This document shows positions 1-6,073 of a stretch of 9,161 nucleotides of DNA, one piece after another (position 1 is the stretch's first letter; the number at the start of each line of letters is the position of its first letter). Made by a program: the position numbers and the translations under genes. Source of the DNA: Giesbergeria sp. (GTDB lineage Bacteria > Pseudomonadota > Gammaproteobacteria > Burkholderiales > Burkholderiaceae_C); the NCBI GenBank assembly GCA_017987055.1, contig JAGNUJ010000060.1, positions 1-9,161 on the forward strand. Reading direction: 5' to 3'. The notes below the pieces were generated by a model. That model made no database searches. It saw only the letters and a program-made list of their open reading frames with translations, and was not told the origin of the DNA.

Positions 1-5
1 CGCGC

Positions 6-18
6 CACAATACCCGCC
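6..18 (+). promoter_or_regulatory. Possible -10 element and leaderless start of the permease gene
   Basis: CACAAT at 6-11 resembles a sigma-70 -10 hexamer and ends exactly 7 nt before the ATG at 19. No Shine-Dalgarno-like purine run lies between. That spacing would put the transcription start at or next to the A of the ATG. The window begins too close to show a -35 element. Weak evidence alone, but the same spacing recurs before the ABC exporter gene. Confidence 0.3.
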
Positions 19-2622
19 ATGCTGGCTTTGCTTCGCCTTTGGTCTCTACAAGAACTGCGCCACCACCCGTGGCGCAGCGCGGCTGCCGTGTGCGCCGTGG
101 TGCTGGGGGTGGCGCTGGCGTTTGCGGTACATACCATCAACGCCTCGGCGCTGGGGGAGTTTGCGCAGGCACTGCGCAGCGTCAGCGGCCAGCCCGATTT
201 GCAATTGCGCGCGGCGCAAGGCGGTTTGGATGAAGCGCTGTTTGCCCGCATCGCCAACCATCCACAAGTGGCGCGTGCTCAGCCGGTGCTAGAGGTGTCG
301 GTGCTGGCTTTGCCTACCAAGACGGCCAGCACCACGCCAACCCCGCTGCGCCTGATCGGCACTGACGCGCTGCTGCTGCCGCGCATGGCGCCCGATCTGA
401 TGCCGCGTCCGTTTGCCAGTCTGGTGCCTGACCGATTTGTGCTGTTTGCCCCCGCCACGGTGTTTCTCAACGCCGCGGCACGCCAGGCGCTGGGGGTGGA
501 TGAAGCGCCGACCAACGCGCCGCAACTTACCCTGCAAGTGGGCTTACAGCGCCTGCCGGTGCGCGTCGCTGGCACCGTGACCGCAGGCGGCGCAGCGCTG
601 GCGGTCATGGACATTGGTGCGGCGCAAGAGCTGCTCGGGCGCATCGGCGAACTCAGCCGTATCGACGTGCAATTGCGCCCCGGCGCACTGGCCAACAGCT
701 TTCGCCAAGAATTGCAAGCTGCGCCCAATTGGCCAACGGGGCTGATTTGGGCCGAGCCGGGCGACGCTGCGCAAAGCGTCAGCCAACTTTCACGTGCTTA
801 TCGGGTGAATTTGACAGTGCTGGCCTTGGTGGCGCTGTTTACCGGCGCGTATTTAGTGTTCTCGGTGCTGGCGCTCAGCGTGGCGCAGCGCGCACCGCAG
901 TTTGCGCTGCTGGCGGTGCTGGGCGCGACCCCGCGCCAGCGTTTGTTGTTGGTGCTGATTGAATCGCTGGCGCTGGGACTGCTCGGCAGTGCTTGCGGCA
1001 TTGCGCTGGGCACGGCACTGGCGGCAGGCGCACTGCAGTTGCTGGGCGGTGACTTGGGTGGCGGTTATTTTTCTGGTACCCAGCCGGTGCTGCAATTCAG
1101 CACGGCGGCAGCACTGGTTTATGGCGCGCTGGGCACGGGCGCGGCGCTGCTAGGCGGCTGGTGGCCGGCGCGGGCGGCGCAGGCATTGCCGGCGGCGCAA
1201 ACGCTCAAAGGGCTGGGCTTGAGCGATACACGCGCCCCGTCCGGCCGCTGGGGTATTATTTTGATAGCTACTAGCGCAGGACTGGTATGGCTTCCAGCCA
1301 TATTTGGCATCCCTATTGCTGCTTATGTGTCGATTGCGCTGGGCTTGGTCGGTGGCATTGCGATATTGCCGTGGGGCGTGGCACTGCTGCTGCGCGGGCT
1401 GCAGCCGCTGGTGCAACAGCGCTTGTTGCCGCTGCTGGCGCTGGAGCGCGCTCGGCGGGCGCGCGGCACAGCGGCGGTTGCCGTGGGCGGCGTCGTCGCC
1501 AGCCTGAGTTTGGCCGTGGCGCTGACGGTGATGGTCAGCAGCTTTCGCGGCTCGGTGATGGATTGGTTGGACGCCGTGCTGCCCGCGCCGTTGTACGTGC
1601 AAAGCGCCGGCGCGCGCAGCAGCGATACGCCGGTCTTCAGCGCAGCGCTGGTGAAACAAATCGCCCAACTCGATGGTGTAGAGCGCGTGCAAGGCGCGCG
1701 CCATGTGCCGCTACTGCTAGCGCCGGCGCGTCCGCCCATCGTGCTGATTGCGCGGCCGCTGGGCACGCAGGCCGCGCGCACGCTGCCACTGATAGCGCCC
1801 GCTCTGGCGGTGCCCGCCGGCCACACCGGCATTTATGTCAGCGAGGCAGTGGTGGATTTGTGGAATGTGGCACCGGGGCAAGGGTTTCAGCTACTTTTAG
1901 AGTCTTTTCAGCCTCTAGCCCTTACGGAGCCTGCGCTAGCAGCTCCATTTTTTATAGCTGGCGTATGGCGTGACTATGCCCGCCAAAGTGGCACGGTGGT
2001 GATGGACAGCGCCGACTATGCCCGCCTGACCGGCGACGACCGCGCCAACGACCTGTGGCTGTGGCCGCGTGCCGGCACCGACATGACAGCACTGCAACGC
2101 GCCATCACGGCACTGGCCGCACCACCGGGCGCATCGACAGAGTCGGCGCAAGGGCTGCTGGAATTCACCGCCGCGCAGGACATCCGCACCCGCTCGCTGC
2201 AAATTTTTGACCGCAGCTTTGCCATCACCTATTGGCTGCAGGCGGTGGCGATTGGCATTGGACTGTTTGGCGTCGCCGCCAGCTTCAGCGCGCAGGTGCT
2301 GGCGCGGCGCAAAGAGTTTGGTCTGCTGGCGCATTTAGGCCTGACGCGGCGGCAGATTTTGGCGGTGGTTGCCGGCGAAGGTGCCGCTTGGACGAGCGTC
2401 GGCGCACTGGCCGGTGTGCTGCTGGGGCTGGCGGTGTCGGTGGTGCTGGTACATGTGGTCAATCCGCAAAGCTTCCACTGGACGATGGAGATGCGCGTAC
2501 CGTGGCTGCGGCTGTTGGCACTTGGGCTGGCGGTCGTCGCTGCTGGCACCGGCACGGCTTGGCTGGCGGGGCGCGCGGCAGCGGGCCAACAGGCGGTGTT
2601 GGCAGTCAAAGAAGATTGGTAA
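19..2622 (+). CDS. FtsX/MacB-type ABC transporter permease, double-domain (AttFG/LolC-like)
   Basis: An 867-residue inner-membrane permease. Family knowledge: FtsX-like permeases pair with a separate LolD/MacB-type ATPase and usually move lipids, lipoproteins or other envelope substrates by a mechanical cycle. Seen: an N-terminal membrane helix (about residues 20-40), a periplasmic MacB_PCD-like domain (about 41-260), a first FtsX block of helices (about 264-290, 305-345, 360-385), further helices near 411-460 and 485-507, a second periplasmic domain (about 515-730), and a C-terminal FtsX block (about 735-762, 783-812, 828-852). Each block has the typical cytoplasmic loop (FALLAVLGATPRQ at 295-307; FGLLAHLGLTRRQ at 767-779). 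There is no Walker motif, so the ATPase must be encoded elsewhere, probably just before the window. The start at 19 lacks a Shine-Dalgarno but gives a correct N-terminus. Residues about 413-430 and 624-648 are encoded by copies of a dispersed repeat with atypical codons. Family is certain; substrate is unknown. Confidence 0.9.
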   Translation: MLALLRLWSLQELRHHPWRSAAAVCAVVLGVALAFAVHTINASALGEFAQALRSVSGQPDLQLRAAQGGLDEALFARIANHPQVARAQPVLEVSVLALPTKTASTTPTPLRLIGTDALLLPRMAPDLMPRPFASLVPDRFVLFAPATVFLNAAARQALGVDEAPTNAPQLTLQVGLQRLPVRVAGTVTAGGAALAVMDIGAAQELLGRIGELSRIDVQLRPGALANSFRQELQAAPNWPTGLIWAEPGDAAQSVSQLSRAYRVNLTVLALVALFTGAYLVFSVLALSVAQRAPQFALLAVLGATPRQRLLLVLIESLALGLLGSACGIALGTALAAGALQLLGGDLGGGYFSGTQPVLQFSTAAALVYGALGTGAALLGGWWPARAAQALPAAQTLKGLGLSDTRAPSGRWGIILIATSAGLVWLPAIFGIPIAAYVSIALGLVGGIAILPWGVALLLRGLQPLVQQRLLPLLALERARRARGTAAVAVGGVVASLSLAVALTVMVSSFRGSVMDWLDAVLPAPLYVQSAGARSSDTPVFSAALVKQIAQLDGVERVQGARHVPLLLAPARPPIVLIARPLGTQAARTLPLIAPALAVPAGHTGIYVSEAVVDLWNVAPGQGFQLLLESFQPLALTEPALAAPFFIAGVWRDYARQSGTVVMDSADYARLTGDDRANDLWLWPRAGTDMTALQRAITALAAPPGASTESAQGLLEFTAAQDIRTRSLQIFDRSFAITYWLQAVAIGIGLFGVAASFSAQVLARRKEFGLLAHLGLTRRQILAVVAGEGAAWTSVGALAGVLLGLAVSVVLVHVVNPQSFHWTMEMRVPWLRLLALGLAVVAAGTGTAWLAGRAAAGQQAVLAVKEDW
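1252..1310 (+). repeat. Dispersed palindromic repeat, copy A, inside the permease gene
   Basis: The stretch holds CTAGCGCAGG (1271-1280), 7 variable bases, then TGGCTTCCAG (1288-1297). The terminator copy has the same arrangement (CTAGCGCAGG, 7 bases, TGGCTTTCAG at 5661-5687). TATGGC (1286-1291) and GCCATA (1297-1302) form a small hairpin. By hand count the segment is about 44% GC, against clearly GC-rich flanks. It is read in frame as residues 412-431 and uses ATA, ATT, ACT and TTT codons. Outer boundaries are uncertain. Confidence 0.7.
1888..1960 (-). repeat. Dispersed palindromic repeat, copy B, inverted inside the permease gene
   Basis: On the minus strand this 73-bp stretch contains GAGCTGCTAGCGCAGG, identical over 16 bases to the left arm of the terminator repeat. 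Both are followed 20 bases later by TGAAAA. Its ends are a 6-bp inverted repeat, CAGCTA (1888-1893) and TAGCTG (1955-1960). By hand count it is about 48% GC. The + strand is open and encodes permease residues 624-648, with codons rare in the rest of the gene (CTA three times, TTA, CTT, TCT, ATA). Confidence 0.75.
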
Positions 2623-2632
2623 ACCAAAAGCT

Positions 2633-3772
2633 ATGCCTAAGCATCGACTCCCTTTGCCCGCGCCGCTGCGCCGCCAGTGGCTGCTGCGGACAGCCGCCTT
2701 GGGCGCGACGGCGCTGTTAAGCGGTTTGCCGCTGAGGGCGCAGGCCTTGCCCGCGCGCCAGCGGCAGTTTCCGCGCGACTTTGGCAGCCACCCTGATTTG
2801 CGTACCGAGTGGTGGTACATCACCGGGCTGGCGCTGGCCGGCGGGCAGCGCTGGGGCTTTCAGGTGACGTTTTTTCGCTCGCGGGTGGAGGGCACACAAG
2901 CGTTGCGCTCGGCGTTTGCTGCGCGCCAGTTAATTTTTGCCCACGCGGCGCTGACCGACTTGCAGGCTGGGCGCATCTTTCACGACCAGCGCATCGCCCG
3001 CGCTGGCTTTGGCGTAGCGCAGGCCAGTGAGCAAGACACCGCCGTGCAGCTGCAAGACTGGTCGCTGGTGCGCAAGACCTCTGGCAACGGTCGCAGCAGC
3101 GCTTATACGGCGCAAGTGCAGGCGCAAGATTTTTCTCTGGCGCTGCAATTTGACACCACCCAGCCGGTGCTGCTGCAAGGCGACAACGGCCTGTCGCGCA
3201 AAGGGCCGCAGGCTGAGCAGGCCAGCTATTACTACAGCCAGCCGCAGTTGCAAGTTTCGGGCAGTTTGCAGCGCGGCGGTGCGCGCTTTGTCATTGAACC
3301 GGCCAGCGCGCCCGGCGATAACCGCGCGTGGCTAGACCACGAAGCCAGCCAAGCGCTGATGCACCCAGAAGCGGTCGGCTGGGACTGGATAGGCATGAAT
3401 TTGCACGACGGCAGCGCGCTGACCGCTTTTCGGTTGCGCCGGGCTAATGGCTCGGCGCTATGGGCAGGCGGCTCGCTACGGGTTGCGGGACAAGCAGCAC
3501 GCATTTTTAGCGCGGAGGAGGTGGTTTTTAGGCCGCAGCGCTATTGGGTCAGCCCGCTGGAGGGCACGCGCTATCCGGTGCAGTGGCACGTGAGCACCCC
3601 AGCTGGCACCTTTGAAGTGCGTGCTTTGCTCGACAACCAAGAGCTCGACAGCCGCGCCTCGACCGGCGCGGTGTATTGGGAAGGCGTCTGCGCATTGCAC
3701 GATGTAAGCGGCGCTTTGCGCGGCCACGGCTATCTGGAGATGACGGGCTACGCGCAAACGCTGCGGCTTTGA
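2633..3772 (+). CDS. Secreted lipocalin-like protein, CrtC/AttH type ('carotenoid 1,2-hydratase' family)
   Basis: A 379-residue exported protein. The start chosen is the ATG at 2633, 10 nt after the permease stop. The same frame is open further upstream inside the permease gene, but an upstream start would bury the signal peptide. The N-terminus reads LRRQWLLRTAALGATALL (12-29) followed by an AQA site at 36-38: a twin-arginine-like signal with W in place of F and probable cleavage after residue 38. Mature-domain landmarks are HPDLRTEWWYITG (53-65), a YYYSQPQL segment (199-206), WLDHE (233-237), WDWIGMNL (250-257), YWEG (348-351) and GYLEMTGY (366-373). These fit the duplicated beta-barrel CrtC/AttH-like (DUF2006-related) lipocalins. 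In this family 'hydratase' names derive from phototroph CrtC. No carotenoid genes lie here, while AttH-like members are known beside FtsX-type permeases. I infer a periplasmic lipid- or ligand-binding partner of the upstream transporter. Translation is probably coupled to the permease. Confidence 0.85.
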   Translation: MPKHRLPLPAPLRRQWLLRTAALGATALLSGLPLRAQALPARQRQFPRDFGSHPDLRTEWWYITGLALAGGQRWGFQVTFFRSRVEGTQALRSAFAARQLIFAHAALTDLQAGRIFHDQRIARAGFGVAQASEQDTAVQLQDWSLVRKTSGNGRSSAYTAQVQAQDFSLALQFDTTQPVLLQGDNGLSRKGPQAEQASYYYSQPQLQVSGSLQRGGARFVIEPASAPGDNRAWLDHEASQALMHPEAVGWDWIGMNLHDGSALTAFRLRRANGSALWAGGSLRVAGQAARIFSAEEVVFRPQRYWVSPLEGTRYPVQWHVSTPAGTFEVRALLDNQELDSRASTGAVYWEGVCALHDVSGALRGHGYLEMTGYAQTLRL

Positions 3773-3788
3773 AGGCACCCCCTCCCCC

Positions 3789-3801
3789 TACACTCTGGCG
3801 C
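3789..3801 (+). promoter_or_regulatory. Possible -10 element and leaderless start of the ABC exporter gene
   Basis: TACACT at 3789-3794 matches four of six positions of TATAAT and is followed by 7 nt and then ATG at 3802. The stretch before the ATG is pyrimidine-rich (CCCCTCCCCC at 3778-3788 region) and has no Shine-Dalgarno. A TTGAAG at 3769-3774, overlapping the lipocalin stop codon, could be a -35, but its 14-nt spacer is short. Either an internal promoter with a leaderless transcript or a chance match. Confidence 0.35.
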
Positions 3802-5628
3802 ATGGCTTCTTCTACTTCTTCCGCTGCGCCAATAACTGCGTTAGCGCCGGCGCGCTCTTTGAGCGGTCTGCTTCCCTTTTTGCGTCCCTACCGAGGGCGC
3901 ATTGCCATCGCACTGCTGTTTTTAACCTTGGCCGCCGTGGCCACGCTGGCCTTTCCGCTGGCACTGCGCACGCTGATCGATGCCGGCATGGGCAGCGCCA
4001 CCGAGCGCAACGCCCAAGCCTTGGCGCTGCGCGGGCGTTTTTTGGCGCTGTTTGGCGTGGCGGTGGCGCTGGGGATTTTTTCGGCAGCGCGCTTTTACAT
4101 GGTCAGTTGGCTGGGCGAGCGCATCACCGCCGACCTGCGCAACGCCGTCTACACCCATGTACTGCGCCAAAGCCCCCAATTTTTTGAGACCACGCAAACC
4201 GGCGAAGTGCTGTCGCGCCTGACCACCGACACCACACTGGTGCAAACCGTAGTCGGCTCATCCTTGTCGATGGGACTGCGCAACGCCGTCGTCGGTCTGG
4301 GCGCGCTGGTGATGCTGGTGTGGACCAACCCCTACACCATGGCGGTGGTGCTACTGATGCTGGTGGTCGTGGTGCTGCCCGGCATGTGGATTGGCCGGCG
4401 CGTGCGCCGCCTCTCGCGCACCAGCCAAGACTGCGTGGCCGACTCCAGCGCCATCGCCGCTGAAATCTTGAACGCCGTCCCGGTGGTGCAAAGCTACACC
4501 GCTGAGCCGCAAGAAGTGGCGCGCTTTACTGCAGCCACCCACAGCGCCTTTGCCGCCGCCGTGCGCCGCACCAGCGCGCGCGCGGCACTGGTGGCCTTCA
4601 TCATCATTGCCAACGCCGGCCTGCTGCTGTGGGGCTTGTTCCGGGGCACCGAGGCGGTGCTGGCCGGCCAAATGAGCGCTGGCCACTTGGGGCAAACCGT
4701 GGTCTATGTCGCGCTGCTGGCCGGTGCCGTCGCGGTGCTGGGCGAGGTCTATGGCGACCTGCTGCGCGCCGCCGGGGCCACCGAGCGCTTGATGGAGTTG
4801 CTGGCCAGCGAATCGCCTGTCGCCTCGCCCGCGCAGCCCACCGCGCTGCCAGTGACGGGCGGCGGTCTGGCCGTCGCCTTTGAGCAGGTGAATTTTCACT
4901 ACCCATCGCGCCCGGACACCGCCGCGCTGCAAAACTTCTCGCTCACCCTATTGCCCGGCGAAACCGTGGCGCTGGTCGGTGCCAGCGGTGCGGGTAAAAC
5001 CACGGTGTTTCAGCTGCTGCAGCGCTTTTATGACGTAGACAGTGCAGACAACGCAGCGCAAGGGCGCATCTGCATCAACGGCATCGACATCCGCGCGCTG
5101 TCGCTGCAGCAGCTGCGCAGCCACATCGGCACGGTGCCGCAAGATGCGGTGATTTTTTCGGCCAGCGCACTGGAAAACATCCGCTACGGCAGCCCCCAAG
5201 CCACCGACGCCCAAGTGATGGCTGCCGCGCAAGCGGCGTTTGCCCACGATTTTTTAGTCGCCCTGCCCGAAGGCTATGCCACCTTCTTGGGCGAACGCGG
5301 CGTGCGCTTGTCCGGCGGCCAACGCCAGCGCATCGCCATCGCCCGCGCCTTGCTGAAGAACCCGCCGTTGTTGTTGTTGGACGAGGCCACCAGCGCCCTA
5401 GACGCCGAGAGCGAGCGCATGGTGCAGGCGGCGCTCGACTCCGCCCTGCAGCGCAGCACCGGCCAACGCACCACGCTGGTCATCGCGCACCGCTTGGCCA
5501 CCGTGAAGAATGCCGACCGCATCGTCGTGCTGGAGCATGGCCGCATCGTTGAGCAAGGGCGCCACGAGGAGTTATTGGCGTTGGATGGCGTGTATGCGCA
5601 GCTGGCGGCGCTGCAATTTAGCGCTTGA
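3802..5628 (+). CDS. MsbA-like ABC exporter, fused transmembrane and ATP-binding domains
   Basis: A 608-residue half-size exporter that should work as a homodimer in the inner membrane. The start is set at ATG 3802: the frame is open further upstream, but that part overlaps the lipocalin gene and looks unlike the family. Six helices are visible (about 34-58, 80-104, 157-176, 178-198, 260-281, 295-318). The nucleotide-binding domain is complete: A-loop Tyr367 in FHYPSRPD, Walker A GASGAGKTT (393-401), Q-loop Gln447, signature LSGGQRQR (503-510), Walker B ending Asp527 with catalytic Glu528, D-loop SALD, and switch His563 in IAHRLATV. A short acidic/polar insertion (DVDSADNAAQG) follows the helix after Walker A, which is minor. 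Family knowledge: relatives export lipids, peptides or drugs, and MsbA itself flips lipid A core. The substrate here cannot be read from sequence. It may be co-transcribed with the two upstream genes (29 bp gap) or use its own promoter. Confidence 0.9.
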   Translation: MASSTSSAAPITALAPARSLSGLLPFLRPYRGRIAIALLFLTLAAVATLAFPLALRTLIDAGMGSATERNAQALALRGRFLALFGVAVALGIFSAARFYMVSWLGERITADLRNAVYTHVLRQSPQFFETTQTGEVLSRLTTDTTLVQTVVGSSLSMGLRNAVVGLGALVMLVWTNPYTMAVVLLMLVVVVLPGMWIGRRVRRLSRTSQDCVADSSAIAAEILNAVPVVQSYTAEPQEVARFTAATHSAFAAAVRRTSARAALVAFIIIANAGLLLWGLFRGTEAVLAGQMSAGHLGQTVVYVALLAGAVAVLGEVYGDLLRAAGATERLMELLASESPVASPAQPTALPVTGGGLAVAFEQVNFHYPSRPDTAALQNFSLTLLPGETVALVGASGAGKTTVFQLLQRFYDVDSADNAAQGRICINGIDIRALSLQQLRSHIGTVPQDAVIFSASALENIRYGSPQATDAQVMAAAQAAFAHDFLVALPEGYATFLGERGVRLSGGQRQRIAIARALLKNPPLLLLDEATSALDAESERMVQAALDSALQRSTGQRTTLVIAHRLATVKNADRIVVLEHGRIVEQGRHEELLALDGVYAQLAALQFSA

Positions 5629-5647
5629 ATCAAAACAGCTTAAATCA

Positions 5648-5739
5648 AAAAAGTGAGCTGCTAGCGCAGGTATCTGTTGGCTTTCAGATTGAAAACATCT
5701 TGAAAGTCTTTAAATACGTGCGCTAGCAGCTCACTTTTT
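5648..5739. terminator. Bidirectional terminator hairpin formed by dispersed repeat copy C
   Basis: Between the convergent ABC exporter and nuo units, 5648-5668 and 5719-5739 form a perfect 21-bp inverted repeat. After one mismatch it is extended by 4 bp (5670-5673 with 5714-5717). The stem begins in an A run and ends in TTTTT, so the RNA from either strand is a GC-containing stem followed by a U run. A nested hairpin, CTTTCAGAT (5681-5689) with ATCTTGAAAG (5697-5706, one bulge), sits in the loop. The core GTGAGCTGCTAGCGCA belongs to the repeat family also found inside the permease gene. The right arm ends 2 bp before the stop codon of the DUF2818 gene. The rest of the 113-bp gap (5629-5741) holds nothing else I can recognise. 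Confidence 0.85.
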
Positions 5740-5741
5740 GT

Positions 5742-6047
5742 TTAATCGCGGCGGCGTACCAAGTAGCGGTAGACAAAGCCGGGGAAAGCCAGCGTAATAA
5801 ACAGCGTGCCAGTGACGGCATAGAACTCCCAGCCTTGGGGAGCGATTTGACCAGCGCGCTTTTCGAGCAACAGGCCAAGCCCGCCAACAATAAAGTACAG
5901 CAGCAACATTTCGGCGATGCGCAGCAGCAGAGCCTTGCGCGGCTGCAACAGCGGCCCGATAGCCAGCACGCGGTGATTTAAAAACGGGAGATTGGCGGCG
6001 ATAAACGCGATGCCAATCACCAGCCAGACCGCTCCGGTAGAAGACAC
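5742..6047 (-). CDS. DUF2818 family small membrane protein at the end of the nuo operon
   Basis: A 101-residue predicted inner-membrane protein with three helices (about 6-24, 43-62, 74-96) and a basic C-terminus (YRYLVRRRD). Conserved-looking landmarks are AANLPFLNHR (17-26), EKRAGQIAPQGWEFYAVTG (62-80) and FPGFVYRYL (88-96). I chose the GTG at 6047. It gives an N-terminus that begins immediately before the first helix (MSSTGAVWLV) and the family's usual length of about 100 residues. A GGAG lies 11 nt upstream, and the gap to the nuoN stop is 26 nt. The longer frame from ATG 6110 would add an arginine-rich stretch overlapping nuoN by 37 nt and looks wrong. Family knowledge: DUF2818 genes commonly follow nuoN in betaproteobacteria, and their function is not known to me. 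An accessory or assembly role in complex I is inference from position. Confidence 0.85.
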   Translation of the reverse strand: MSSTGAVWLVIGIAFIAANLPFLNHRVLAIGPLLQPRKALLLRIAEMLLLYFIVGGLGLLLEKRAGQIAPQGWEFYAVTGTLFITLAFPGFVYRYLVRRRD

Positions 6048-6058
6048 TGGCGAATAAT

Positions 6059-6062
6059 CTCC
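6059..6062 (-). promoter_or_regulatory. Putative ribosome binding site for the GTG start of the DUF2818 gene
   Basis: GGAG on the minus strand lies between the nuoN stop and the GTG at 6047, at a somewhat long 11-nt spacing. It favours this start over the ATG at 6110, which lies within nuoN. Confidence 0.45.
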
Positions 6063-6073
6063 GGCGACCGACC

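Noticed and set aside
1714..1725. CTGCTAGCGCCG, resembling the dispersed repeat core
   Set aside because: Only about nine bases match, there is no AT-rich flank or TGGCTTYCAG block, and it fits ordinary Leu-Leu-Ala-Pro coding.
1287..1973. A 228-codon open frame on the + strand within the permease gene
   Set aside because: It is an Ala/Arg/Gly-rich shadow frame overlapping a clear permease. It has no recognisable domain and owes its length to GC-biased third positions.
2369..2632. The in-frame upstream extension of the lipocalin gene
   Set aside because: It lies inside the permease gene, its translation is Trp/Arg/Cys-rich noise, and it would displace a clear signal peptide that begins at 2633.
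2633..3772. A genuine carotenoid 1,2-hydratase role
   Set aside because: No carotenoid or phototrophy genes are present, and linkage to an FtsX-type permease points instead to the AttH-like branch.
3676..3801. The in-frame upstream extension of the ABC exporter gene
   Set aside because: It overlaps the conserved C-terminus of the lipocalin-like protein and gives an Arg-rich leader unlike the family. The ATG at 3802 starts just before the normal N-terminus.
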